In this document: positions 1 to 8,671 of the stretch, piece by piece
Position numbering within the stretch: the first letter of the stretch is position 1
Layout: every line of letters starts with the position of its first letter
Origin: Oehlia diaphana
Taxonomy: Eukaryota; Glomeromycota; Glomeromycetes; Glomerales; Glomeraceae
Direction of reading: 5' to 3'
DNA: 11,236 bases
Assembly (NCBI GenBank): GCA_003833135.1
Contig: QZLH01000401.1
Coordinates: 26,503-37,738 of the forward strand
Made by a program: the position numbers and the translations under genes
Notes under the pieces: generated by a model
The model's database searches: none
Told to the model about the DNA's origin: nothing
What the model saw: the letters and a program-made list of their open reading frames with translations, nothing else

Positions 1-207
1 AAAAAAAAATTAAAAATCTTAAATTTTTTTTATAAATTAAAAAAAAAAAAAAAAAAAAAAGATTAAAAAATTTAAAATCAAAAATATGTTGTATTTATAT
101 ATTGTTGTTATGTATTATATAAAATATATTTTATTAATATTTTGACAACAAAAACAATTTCAATTTCATGTTGTTTGTTATATATAATTATATAATTATA
201 AATAGTT
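1..207. other. A+T-rich upstream DNA, no gene seen
   Basis: This stretch is almost pure A/T with a 20-base poly(A) run ending near position 60 and long TATA-like runs. I see no reading frame or RNA gene. It lies upstream of the CSN2 promoter region and may be intergenic. Confidence 0.5.
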
Positions 208-391
208 TAATCGTCCAATCACATAGATTAAATTTATCTTAATGTAATTGGTGAGTTTACACGTGACTTGTATATGTGATGATTCAAAAAAAAAAAAAAA
301 AATCTCTCATTATTCACAAATTCTTTACGAATTAGCATTCGGTTTATACTTCCGTTTAATTATTTCAGTCTGTAATTCATTATATATAAAT
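208..391 (+). promoter_or_regulatory. Probable CSN2 promoter and 5' UTR
   Basis: A CCAAT box (215-219), an inverted one, ATTGG (247-251), and an E-box-like CACGTGAC (260-267) lie 125-177 bases before the CSN2 start codon. CCAAT is the binding site of the conserved HAP/NF-Y complex, and CACGTG is the typical site of basic helix-loop-helix or bZIP factors. CACGTGACTT recurs 118 bases before the next gene's start. A poly(A) tract follows at 287-301. The sites are seen directly; promoter function is inferred. Confidence 0.55.
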
Positions 392-2753
392 ATGTCTGAC
401 GATGATTTTATGCTTGAAGACGATGATGAGGACTATAATTTCGATTATGAAGACGACGAACAAGAAGAACCTGACGTCGATTTAGAGAATAAATATTATA
501 ACGCAAAAGGTATTTATTAAAGGTGTTTATATTAATTTAAATATTCTCATTTTAGTTGTAAAAGTTTGATATATACCGTTAAAAATCGTTAAAATAGTTT
601 CTTTATTAAAAAGTGTACTTTACATTTTGTTTAATTTTCATAAAATGTTAAATAATTTTTATTTGTTTTCAATTTCATTCATTAGCACGGAAGGAGGATG
701 ATCCTAATGTTGCCATTAAAGAATTTCAGAGTGTGGTGGATACTGAACAAGAGAAAGGTGATTGGTGAGTATTTGGATCTAAAATCATCATCAAATTTAT
801 GTTTGATTTTTTTTAAAATGTTAAAATATTATTTAATATACACTTATTTAATATACACAGGGGTTTCAAGGCTTTAAAACAAATGGCAAAATTATCTTTT
901 AAAGCGGGAAATTATGAAGCGGTAGATATATATTATGTGAATTTGATTCATTTGATTATAATAGTTCGGTTATTAATTTTATATAAAATTATGTTTAGAC
1001 CCTTAAATATTATAAACAGCTTCTTTCTTATACAAAGTCTGCCGTGACACGAAATTATAGTGAAAAAAGTATCAATAATATATTGGATTTTATCTCCTCT
1101 TCTCAAGATATGGCCTTTATGGAGGAATTTTATTCAACAACTTTAAATGCATTAGAAGAGGCTAAAAATGAGGTCAGGGAGAGATGTTAAAGTTTTATTC
1201 CAATTATTGATTGTCTTTTTAACATACATTTCCTTTTTACAGAGATTATGGGTTAAGACCAATTTAAAATTAGCAAAACTTTGGCTTGATCGGAAAGAAT
1301 ATACTCGTCTTAATAAGGTATACTTAATTACTTATTTGTTTATTTAAATATTTCTTAACAATTATTTATGATTTTATTATATTATGATTAGATTTTGCGT
1401 CAGCTTCATACTTCTTGTCAAAAGGATGATGGAACTGATGATCAACGTAAGGGTACACACTTATTGGAAATTTTCGCTCTTGAAATTCAAATGTACACAG
1501 AAACAAAGAATAATAAAAAATTGAAGGTTTTGTTATACTTAATTTTATATTATAAAAGTTAAAATACTTATATAATTGTCATTATTAAAAAGAATCTTAT
1601 TTTGTTAGGCATTATATCAACAATGTCTTCATGTCAAATCTGCTATTCCACATCCACGTATAATGGGAGTTATTCGTGAATGTGGGGGAAAAATGCATAT
1701 GGGTGAAAGTGAGTAAATTTTTGTGAACAATCAAATCTTTATTATAATTTACTAAATTTTTAATTATCATTTCAGAGGAATGGGATAAAGCCCAAACGGA
1801 TTTCTTTGAATCTTTTAGAAATTATGATGAAGCAGGAAGTCCTCAACGTATACAAGTTCTAAAGTAAGCAAGTTAAAGGATTAGGGAATTGTCTTCTATA
1901 ATATATTATTAATCTGACCCTTATTTTAATTGTAGATACCTTGTTTTAGCTAACATGTTAACTGAATCGCAAATTAATCCTTTCGATTCCCAGGAAACTA
2001 AACCGTAAGTGATGGAAGTTACTTTTCATCTTAGTAGCACTTACTAAAGATAATCTGTGCTCAATCTTCCAGATACAAAAATGATCCACAAATTGTTGCT
2101 ATGACAAATCTTGTCAGTGCATATCAGAGAAAAGAAATTCGCGAATTCGAAAAAATTCTAAGAGGTTGGTCACAGTGATATTATTTATTGATGAATATTA
2201 AGTTTTAATAATAATTAATAAATTGTTAAAATTGTTTTAAATTTGATTTTTTTTAAAGATAATCGCGCGACTATAATGGATGATCTTTTCATTCGTACAT
2301 ATATTGATGATGTTCTTAAAAATATTCGAACACAAGTACTACTTCGACTCATTAAACCTTATACACGAATAGAGATTCCATTTGTATCAAAGGTAGGGAT
2401 ATTAAACTCGTTATATTCTAAATATTACTCGTTAATATTAATCCGTAATTTTTCGTCAATTGTTTTTAGCAACTCAACATACCAGCACAAGATGTTGAAG
2501 ATTTGTTAGTTGGTCTTGTTCTTGATAACAAAATTGTTGGACGAATTGATCAAGTGAATCAACGATTAGAATTATATAGACAGTACGTAAAAATTTTTAT
2601 TTTAAAAAAAGCTTAAATAAGATAGAAATATTTTTTCTAATTGTTTATATTTACTTTATTAGGTCATCCGATACTCAAAGATATAATGCTGTTGGTAAAT
2701 GGTCAAATAATGTGTCTAATTTATACAAGACATGTATTAATAGAGTCACATAA
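392..2753 (+). CDS. CSN2: COP9 signalosome complex subunit 2 (CSN2), 13 exons
   Basis: CSN2 is a scaffold subunit of the COP9 signalosome, which removes NEDD8 from cullins; the catalytic subunit is CSN5. Hand splicing gives exons 392-509, 686-764, 861-921, 999-1172, 1243-1317, 1392-1526, 1609-1708, 1776-1863, 1936-2004, 2073-2164, 2259-2392, 2470-2582 and 2663-2753. Every intron is GT...AG, and the frame stays open for 442 residues (animal CSN2 has about 443). The acidic N-terminus (residues 1-30) leads into [11 protein letters not shown], a family hallmark. Other near-invariant stretches are [41 protein letters not shown] and [12 protein letters not shown]. Helical repeats are followed by a C-terminal PCI/winged-helix region at about 255-415. 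ATG 392 is the first in-frame ATG and has A at -3. Intron 1 is longest (176 bases). Donors GTCAGG, GTTTTG and GTTGGT are weak, but the conserved protein supports them. Confidence 0.96.
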
Positions 2754-2757
2754 TAAA
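2752..2757 (+). terminator. AATAAA polyadenylation signal overlapping the CSN2 stop
   Basis: The stop codon is read TAATAAAG, so the canonical hexamer starts inside it. That is very close for a 3' UTR. Further AATAAA hexamers at 2860-2865 and 2869-2874 are better placed. Which one is used cannot be told from sequence. Confidence 0.4.
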
Positions 2758-3300
2758 GGTGGATTTAATGATAATATATGAAGTGGATAAATTTAAGTGA
2801 ATCTCAAACTTATGAATGTACCATATCAAATATTTTAACAAATGAAAAATTTGAATCAAAATAAACAGAATAAAATCAATGTTCACTTATACAACCATAT
2901 ATATTATATTTTACATAGTGAAAATAGTATTGAAGGAAATTCAGTCGGTCGAATTTATACTTTCCTATTCACGCAAAAGTTTAAAGCATTCCACTTGGAA
3001 AGTGTTTTAGATGTAATTTATCAATGGTTGAATGTATAATAATCATAATATTCCTTTTTCGCCTCAATTTCATGAAAAAAGCTAAAAATAATTTCATAAG
3101 CACATACTTTAGCCTTTAGGAGGTCGCAATTTCACTATTATTACTTTTTAATGCTTTCTTGAGAAATTGTCCATTATGCGAGTTGTTTCCAGTGCTGATA
3201 TTAAACATCGTAATTTTCGTTTTTTTTAGAATAGAATACATTATTGTATAGTCAACTCAATGGTCTAAACTCTAAACTTTAAAAACATACAATACCCAAA
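2758..3300. other. Intergenic DNA after CSN2
   Basis: It probably starts with the CSN2 3' UTR. A 65-codon ATG frame at 2842-3039 has no recognisable domain and sits where the UTR is expected; I do not call it a gene. From 3040 to 3300 I see no motif or repeat. Confidence 0.45.
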
Positions 3301-3327
3301 AAAAACCTCCGTGCTTGAACTAAAAAA

Positions 3328-3460
3328 ACGCGTATTAACGACCACGTGACTTAAATTTTGTTACGTCATTTAAACATAAATATGATATAAACAAACTTTT
3401 TTTTACTTGGATAGTTTTTTATTTACGTTCGATTTTTTTTTAAACGAAAAAAAATAAAAA
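3328..3460 (+). promoter_or_regulatory. Probable promoter of the 350-residue gene
   Basis: ACGCGT (3328-3333) matches the core of the fungal MluI cell-cycle box. CACGTGAC (3343-3350), followed by TT as in the CSN2 promoter, lies 118 bases before the ATG. TACGTCA (3362-3368) resembles a CREB/ATF half-site, and TATGATATAAAC at about 3381 is TATA-like. T-rich and A-rich leader tracts run up to the start codon. Motifs are seen; use is inferred. Confidence 0.5.
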
Positions 3461-4513
3461 ATGTCACAAAGAACTTTACTTCGTGATTCTGAGAATCATA
3501 GTTTACTTCATAAAGAACGATATAACGATACAAATAAAGAAGATTCTTTTAAACATCAAGAAAGAGAAACGTTACGTGATGTGACACATAAATATTTGAA
3601 TAATCCCACTACGATCAAGAAAAATAAATCTTTTAGAGAAACAACTTTTAAAAAAGATAAAGATTTATTAAAATTATCTAATACAACAAAAGATAAAAGA
3701 ATCGATCAATTAACTCTTGAAACAAATAAATTTTTTAATGATTTATCTAGAAAAAAAACGATTATACGATCCAACATTAATAAATTTGAGAATACCTATA
3801 ATAATTCCAAAATTATAATTGAAAATTATTTTGAAAATAATTATGGAATAAATGGAATTAAAGGAATGATTGTTGAATTTTATGATCTTGAAAATATTAA
3901 AAATAAAAAATTACGTATACCGGAATGGCTTTTAAAAGATAATTCCGAAGAACTTTTCGAAGCAGAATTACCACCTCAAGATATTACGGTATATAATCTT
4001 TGGTTCTATAGACGTAAAAATGAAGGATCACCAGATTTTGTTCAAAAGTGGACCAAACCAATCTCTAAAACGGATATATTAACACATTTGGAAAAGATTT
4101 ACAACAATTTTCGTGAATCTCGTGAATCTCGTGAATCTAATAAAGTTGATATGAATAAAATTGGGTCAAAAATGATTCGTTCTGTCTTGGATGAATTAAG
4201 AAAAATCAACAATTACATGCTGTATATGGGAAGCGAAACTCGATATCCCAACAATGTAATGGAAAAAGCGCCTAAACTCGTTGAAAAACTTGAAAAGATT
4301 TTGGAAAGGATTCATTTTTATAAAAATTATTATGAAGAAAATAAGTGCTCACTTGCTAGTAACGATAGGAGGGCAATTAAGTATGCTAAAGAATTATTAG
4401 ATGTAGTTCGGATGAATTTTAATGTGAGAACTATAGATAACAGCAAGAATCGCGTGATTTTTTGGAAAATATGGCTAAAAGTGAATAAAGAATTGGAAAT
4501 CATTGGAAAGTAA
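3461..4513 (+). CDS. Uncharacterised 350-residue charged protein, single exon
   Basis: I do not recognise this protein. The frame is open for 350 codons in DNA that is otherwise full of stops, the ATG has A at -3 and follows a promoter-like cluster, so the gene is probably real. Residues 1-120 are highly charged and polar (Lys, Asn, Asp, Glu, Arg) and look disordered. Residues about 125-215 hold a more ordered part with aromatic-rich pieces such as GMIVEFYDLENI and VYNLWFYRR. A triple RES repeat (218-226) precedes a probably helical C-terminal region (230-340) with Leu/Lys/Glu patterning. There is no signal peptide or membrane segment. The C-terminal half is loosely like the middle of the convergent gene at 4892-5410, too weakly to prove kinship. 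Many lineage-specific genes of mycorrhizal fungi look like this. Confidence 0.7.
   Translation: MSQRTLLRDSENHSLLHKERYNDTNKEDSFKHQERETLRDVTHKYLNNPTTIKKNKSFRETTFKKDKDLLKLSNTTKDKRIDQLTLETNKFFNDLSRKKTIIRSNINKFENTYNNSKIIIENYFENNYGINGIKGMIVEFYDLENIKNKKLRIPEWLLKDNSEELFEAELPPQDITVYNLWFYRRKNEGSPDFVQKWTKPISKTDILTHLEKIYNNFRESRESRESNKVDMNKIGSKMIRSVLDELRKINNYMLYMGSETRYPNNVMEKAPKLVEKLEKILERIHFYKNYYEENKCSLASNDRRAIKYAKELLDVVRMNFNVRTIDNSKNRVIFWKIWLKVNKELEIIGK
4112..4138 (+). repeat. Three perfect 9-base tandem repeats in the CDS
   Basis: CGTGAATCT occurs three times without change and encodes Arg-Glu-Ser three times (residues 218-226). Identity at the DNA level points to recent slippage, so copy number may differ among alleles. 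Confidence 0.9.
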
Positions 4514-4719
4514 TAAAGTATTTCAATAATAGATAAGAGATAAGAGTGAACACAAAGAATTGGAGATTAATAAATGATTTCAATAATAGATAAAATGAAT
4601 AAAGAATTGGAGATCATTGGAAAGTAATAAATGATTTCAATAATAGAAAAGATCATTGGAAAGTTTATAATTGGAGATCATTGGAAAGTAATAAAGTAAT
4701 TCAAATAGTAGTAATAAAT
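4491..4719 (+). repeat. Imperfect tandem copies of the gene's 3' end with AATAAA hexamers
   Basis: The block at 4491-4538, spanning the last codons and stop of the 350-residue gene, recurs diverged at 4559-4604, 4605-4650 and 4669-4719, with a short partial copy near 4651-4664. Shared pieces are AATTGGAGATCATTGGAAAG and AATAAATGATTTCAATAATA. AATAAA occurs at 4484, 4512, 4569, 4598, 4626, 4690 and 4713. The array therefore offers many possible polyadenylation signals. It was probably made by tandem duplication of the gene tail. Confidence 0.85.
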
Positions 4720-4891
4720 CAAATAGCACGTACTTTAATGGTTTTTAAAATAAACAAAATTTCTTATTTATGCTATTTCAAGAAAAAAAGAAAGATAAAT
4801 AAATATATAATTTTTATTTTTTATTTTTTTTTCTAATACTTTTCTAACTATACAAAATAAATAGATATAAAAATACTGTACAATAATAATC

Positions 4892-5410
4892 TTATCTTCC
4901 CGACAGATTTATTCTATTTATATCAACTTGTATTGTTATTCTTAATTTTGATAATTCAAGATTTAAATGATAACAAGCATCACAAAATTTATTGTTTTCT
5001 TTACTTCTTTTTTTATCATTATTATATGTCCTCCACATTTGTTTTAAATCTTCAATAACAATATCAAATTCTTTATCAGCTTTAATATAAATACCATAAT
5101 AATTATGAATTTCTTTTAATGGCATCTTAAAATCTTTTAAATGAAAATAAATGTTCTTTGCTTCTTCAGTTAAAGAGATAAAATTTTTACTTGATTTTAA
5201 TATAAAAGAATTGTCTTTTTTCTCTTTAATTTTCAATATTTGAATAAAATAATTAAGGTAAGCAATATAATTTAATAAATCATAATGAAGTTTATGATTC
5301 ACATAGATATGATTTTCGACTAATTTATTATCATATTGTTGTCGAATTTTATTTTCTTTATGAGTTATTTGAGAATGTCGAAAAAGGTATTGACGGTATT
5401 GACAATTCAT
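4892..5410 (-). CDS. Uncharacterised 172-residue protein, single exon
   Basis: I do not recognise this protein. The frame is open for 172 codons from an ATG with A at -3 (read on the minus strand) to a TAA at 4892-4894. It is rich in Lys, Asn, Tyr and Ile. Residues 35-60 form an aromatic, probably helical stretch (YDLLNYIAYLNYFIQIL), too polar to be a clear membrane segment. Residues 80-130 look like two or three charged helices. CDACYH at 143-148 has a Cys-x-x-Cys-x-His spacing but no second pair that would make a zinc finger. The gene converges on the one ending at 4513. T-rich DNA with TTTATT (AATAAA on this strand) lies just beyond the stop. It is probably a real gene, lineage-specific. 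Confidence 0.6.
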   Translation of the reverse strand: MNCQYRQYLFRHSQITHKENKIRQQYDNKLVENHIYVNHKLHYDLLNYIAYLNYFIQILKIKEKKDNSFILKSSKNFISLTEEAKNIYFHLKDFKMPLKEIHNYYGIYIKADKEFDIVIEDLKQMWRTYNNDKKRSKENNKFCDACYHLNLELSKLRITIQVDINRINLSGR

Positions 5411-6011
5411 TTTGTAAATATTAAAGAATGAATTTATGAATTTTCAAATAATCTAAATATTCAACCGACACGAAGTTAATTAAATGTTTTATACGATTGT
5501 AATTAAAAGTTGAATACTTCTATGTTATGCCAACCTGGGCAATGTAATAAGTATTTATATATATATATATTATATATAGGGGGATTTTTTTTATTTTAAA
5601 AAGGAAAAAAAAATGTGGATGATTTTTTTAATTTTTTAAAAAAAAAAAAAACGTGTACTTAAGTTCTTTTTATAAGGAATTTTTTTTATTAGATTTAAAA
5701 TTCACACAAAATGCCTAATTAAAGTTAATGCAATTCTTATTCTATGTTCCCTTAAAAATCAAAAAAAACCAACAAAATGAATTGTTTACAAAAAGAAATT
5801 TTTAATTTCCTTTATCAATATCCAATAAAAATCATATTTATTTTTATGTGTATCGATCTTGTTGTTATACATTTTGAAACACTTTAAATTCAAAATTATT
5901 CGTCATCATAAAAGAAGATTTTCAAGACTTTGTTCAAAAATGATTTAGATTTTTAAATTTTGTGTTACCGTACATTCATTACTGCATTATTGTTATATCT
6001 TGTCGATCCCT
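5411..6011. other. Intergenic DNA upstream of the minus-strand gene
   Basis: It should contain that gene's promoter, but I find no CCAAT/CACGTG cluster like those of the plus-strand genes; the nearest is ACGTGTAC near 5652. It holds a TA microsatellite and poly(A)/poly(T) runs at 5585-5651. No coding frame is visible. Confidence 0.4.
5556..5578. repeat. TA dinucleotide microsatellite
   Basis: A nearly perfect run of alternating T and A, broken once near 5570 and ended by a GGGGG run at 5579-5583. It is expected to vary in length. Confidence 0.85.
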
Positions 6012-6282
6012 TCTTGGCTCCAGCTTAGCCAGCTTTAGGTTTTATTCGCAATGAACATGTGGACAAAGAAACAACAATAATTAATAATCAACATCAATTA
6101 TATCATACGTAATCTCGTACAGAAAGCTCTTGGCTCACCAGCCTGGGTTACTGCATATAGACAAAGAAAACGGCAATAAATATTACTTTATACTTTTTCT
6201 TGGCTCAACGCTTGACCGGCTCTAGGTTATTATTCAGACAAAGAAATTAATAATAGTTATATCAAACTTATTCTCTATGTAC
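6012..6282. repeat. Three diverged copies of a dispersed repeat
   Basis: Each copy begins with TCTTGGCTC (6012, 6128, 6198) and carries GACAAAGAAA further on (6062, 6160, 6237). Between them are related G+C-richer pieces: a CAGC-like segment, a GCTCTAGGTT-like segment and a TATTC-like segment. Copies 1 and 3 also share a TTAATAAT...TATATCA tail. The TGGCT...AGCCA part of copy 1 can pair. The copies are unlike the surrounding A+T-rich DNA, so they look like remnants of a transposable element. No coding frame is present. Confidence 0.75.
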
Positions 6283-6308
6283 CCAAACAAGTATGATACG
6301 GTATCCAC

Positions 6309-6318
6309 GCCCGCGGGC
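6309..6318. repeat. 10-base G+C-only palindrome
   Basis: GCCCGCGGGC is a perfect palindrome with no A or T, in DNA that is otherwise about three-quarters A+T. It lies 27 bases after the triple repeat and may belong to the same element. Confidence 0.85.
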
Positions 6319-6920
6319 TTATTGTTTGAATTTTGAGATGAAACCGGGAAAGACTTTTTGAAAGAAGGATTAGATGATCCTCTTTTTCTTACAATACAAC
6401 TTTAGAATAATATGTGTTAAATTTAGAAAGAATTAAAATACTAATGATATTAAAAAAAGATATTCCCATAGACTTACTTTATGTAAATTTTGATTGAGTT
6501 ACGTATTTCATTGGCTTTCATGATTTCATCTATTTATTTACCCAAAAGGATTGTTTTAAAGGAAAACTCGTATCTGGATTTCTATAAAAATTATATACAT
6601 TGATAACTTGTGCAACATTCGATTATCAAACGAAGGGACAAATTATATAAGAGATGCAAAAACAAAAATAGATTCCCATTTTATAAACCTTCATAATGAT
6701 TAAATCAAGGATTAATATCATACCGTCCTAACCTCAAATTAAATGATAAAATATTTGGCATCAAGGCATCAAAAACAATTGCTAATTTAAAAATATATAA
6801 TTCATAAAATATTAATAATTTAATTTATAATAATACATACAGAATTCGTATTGTTTTTAGGATTTTCACTATAATTCTTTATATAAATTATAAATGTATC
6901 AACGGATTTATTCCATTTCA
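6319..6920. other. Intergenic DNA, nothing recognised
   Basis: Mixed A+T-rich sequence. I found no long frame, RNA gene or clear repeat in either orientation. Confidence 0.5.
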
Positions 6921-7008
6921 CCGACAATTACTATAAATAACTAAGACTAAATTCAAGCAAGTCTGGCTGAACAGGATCATTTTGCCGACAGTTATTTCAC
7001 CGACAGTT
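6921..7008. repeat. CCGACA motif copies, element remnant
   Basis: CCGACAATT at 6921 and CCGACAGTT at 6985 and 7000 are preceded by ATTTCA or ATTTTG. The last two have a 15-base period. An inverted relative, TGCGAAATGA, is at 7101-7110. Together with the hairpin after it, this looks like a decayed short foldback or MITE-type element. Confidence 0.5.
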
Positions 7009-7030
7009 TTGAAAATCCTAATCCACTTAT

Positions 7031-7073
7031 TCTAACCATATCCTAACCCTAATTCTAACTCTAACTCTAATCC
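7031..7073. repeat. Degenerate telomere-like CCCTAA repeats
   Basis: About seven imperfect 6-base units of the CCCTAA type (for example TCCTAACCCTAATTCTAACT at 7041-7060). CCCTAA/TTAGGG is the common fungal telomere unit. Here it is short, mutated and flanked by ordinary sequence, so it is interstitial rather than a chromosome end. Confidence 0.7.
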
Positions 7074-7112
7074 TTGTCAATCATCGATGAAACATTAATC
7101 TGCGAAATGATC

Positions 7113-7167
7113 GAATGTCAAAATCCCATTAAGCAAAATGCTGACCGGTTCGGGGATTTTGACATTC
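7113..7167. repeat. Perfect 15-base inverted repeat with 25-base loop
   Basis: GAATGTCAAAATCCC (7113-7127) and GGGATTTTGACATTC (7153-7167) are exact reverse complements. The loop holds GACCGGTTCG. The right arm is followed by a second GGGATTTTG. The arms are too long and too GC-mixed for chance in such A+T-rich DNA. A foldback element or a transcribed hairpin is possible. Confidence 0.9.
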
Positions 7168-7298
7168 GGGATTTTGTATCAGACCCTTTTAATATATATT
7201 AATTTTTTATTATAAGTATAACGTGTAAATAAAAAAAAAACATTTTTAAATATTTTCCAAATAATAACTAAAGAACGAACTCTGCAATGCGCATTTTT

Positions 7299-7380
7299 AT
7301 TGGTCGATTCATGTCACGTGATATTACACCAATCCAAAAAGGAAATTTTACTTCAACGAATTAAAAGGGTTTATAAACAA
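7299..7380. promoter_or_regulatory. Promoter-like cluster without an ORF
   Basis: ATTGG (7299-7303), GTCACGTGAT (7313-7322, with palindromic TCACGTGA) and CCAAT (7329-7333) are followed by TATAAACAAA at about 7371. The combination resembles the CSN2 promoter. GTCACGTG is CACGTGAC on the minus strand. The orientation is unclear, and no protein frame begins within 1.4 kb to the right. Confidence 0.45.
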
Positions 7381-8330
7381 AAAATCTAACTGTAGAAAGT
7401 AGTTAATATTAAACAGTTTTAATAAAAATTAATGCATTTTAAAGTTTAAAAAATTAATTTAAATTGAAAATAAGTTTTTTTACTTTTTATTAACTTTCTT
7501 TTAATTTCATAAAGTAGTTTTTAAAAATTTTCTACTATTTATTTAATTCTTACATTTTATATTATATTAGCTATTAACCTGTTTTCTTTGCAATAGAATA
7601 AATAAACTAATTTTATTATATAAAACTATATGTAGGTAATGTAGATAATATAATACAAAAATATTTATACAATAATTATTATATAATATAAATATAGATA
7701 TTATAATTAATAAATAAACTTTTAAATTTATTAATTATTTTTATTATAATTATATTAAAACTACTAAAGAAACTAAAATTCTAAATAAAACTAAAAATAC
7801 TTATATTTGATTTTATATAAGATATCTGATTTTATAAAAATTTTATATAAATTATATTAATTTTTTAACTTCAAATTTTACTATTTTGAAACTAATAATT
7901 AGATTTTTATAATTTCAGATTTATTATATTTGTTTTATTAAAATAAACATTTTGATATTTATTTTGTTTTTATAGATATAATATTAATTGAGATATTTTA
8001 TTTTAAAATTTTATTATATAAGATCTAAATTATTTTAGTAATATTTAGATTTTAAAAAACTAAAAATTTTGATAAATTAGCATAATATTAAAAAAGTAAA
8101 TTTAATAATATTATAATAAGCTTTTATTTAAAAAAAAAAATTTTATTATTTAATTTATATATTTTAATTAAATAAAAGAAGAATTGCTTTAAAATTAAAT
8201 GAAATAAATTAAAACTATATAAATATAAATATATAAATTAATAATAAATTACTAATAGTTTAAAAATAAATAAATTATTTAATATTTATTAAAATTTATA
8301 ATTTAATTGATAATCATGTATTTTTCCTAA
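7381..8330. other. Extremely A+T-rich block without genes
   Basis: In eight 60-base rows that I counted by hand between 7621 and 8340, G+C is 38 of 480, about 8%, well below the rest of the window. It is dominated by TATA, TTAATT and AAATAAA words, with no frame, no tandem unit and no RNA gene that I can see. Confidence 0.75.
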
Positions 8331-8349
8331 GAAAATTTCTGAAATTTTC
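8331..8349. repeat. 19-base palindrome at the edge of the A+T block
   Basis: GAAAATTTC and GAAATTTTC are exact reverse complements separated by one T. The palindrome marks the point where base composition returns to normal, and could be the end of an inserted element. Confidence 0.7.
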
Positions 8350-8536
8350 GGAATTCTGTGCAATCTGAAAGTAAATAATTTTACCCCTGAGAATCACCCT
8401 TTTTGGATTTAAATTGTGGCTTATATGTTATGTTTATCAAATATCTATTATATTTAGTTAAAATAAATACACACAGACTACATTCTTTTCGTAAGAAAGT
8501 AGATTTTATGACAACTAAGAAAAAGGAGGTAATACT

Positions 8537-8671
8537 ATGAAATTACTTTTTTTTAATACTTTGTAGCGTGCTTGATTTGCTTTTCATGATGTAATAAAAA
8601 AAATGTCAATTTACTTTTTTAACGTAATGAGAAAAATGTGAATTTACTCTTTTTTAATATTTCGTAATATG
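8537..8671. repeat. Three diverged direct repeats before the OTU element
   Basis: Related copies at 8537-8566, 8603-8629 and 8637-8671 share the pattern ATGT-AATTTACTTTTTTAA followed by an optional ATATTT and CGTAAT. They lie 200-340 bases before the first codon of the decayed element. Direct subterminal repeats are typical of some DNA transposons as transposase binding sites, so they may be part of its left end. Confidence 0.6.

Noticed and set aside
248..391. N-terminal extension of CSN2
   Set aside because: The frame is open, but there is no ATG before 392, the residues are low-complexity (poly-Lys from a poly(A) tract), and the family starts with the acidic MSDDDF-like segment.
2243..2509. 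Separate 88-codon gene
   Set aside because: It is CSN2 exon 11 read into the flanking introns.
2842..3039. 65-codon ATG frame after CSN2
   Set aside because: It has no recognisable domain, lies in the expected 3' UTR, contains no promoter-like cluster before it, and is short enough to be chance.
6012..6282. CRISPR array
   Set aside because: Repeats are diverged and unequally spaced and the surrounding genes are eukaryotic.
7141..7160. tRNA or SINE B-box at GACCGGTTCGGGG
   Set aside because: There is no matching A-box or cloverleaf, and the piece is the loop and right arm of the inverted repeat.
7381..8330. Nuclear copy of mitochondrial DNA
   Set aside because: The block is far too A+T-rich and contains no recognisable mitochondrial gene, rRNA or tRNA fragment.
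8522..8530. Ribosome binding site (AAAGGAGGT) before an ATG
   Set aside because: A bacterial-type site has no meaning here; the frame after it closes after a few codons.
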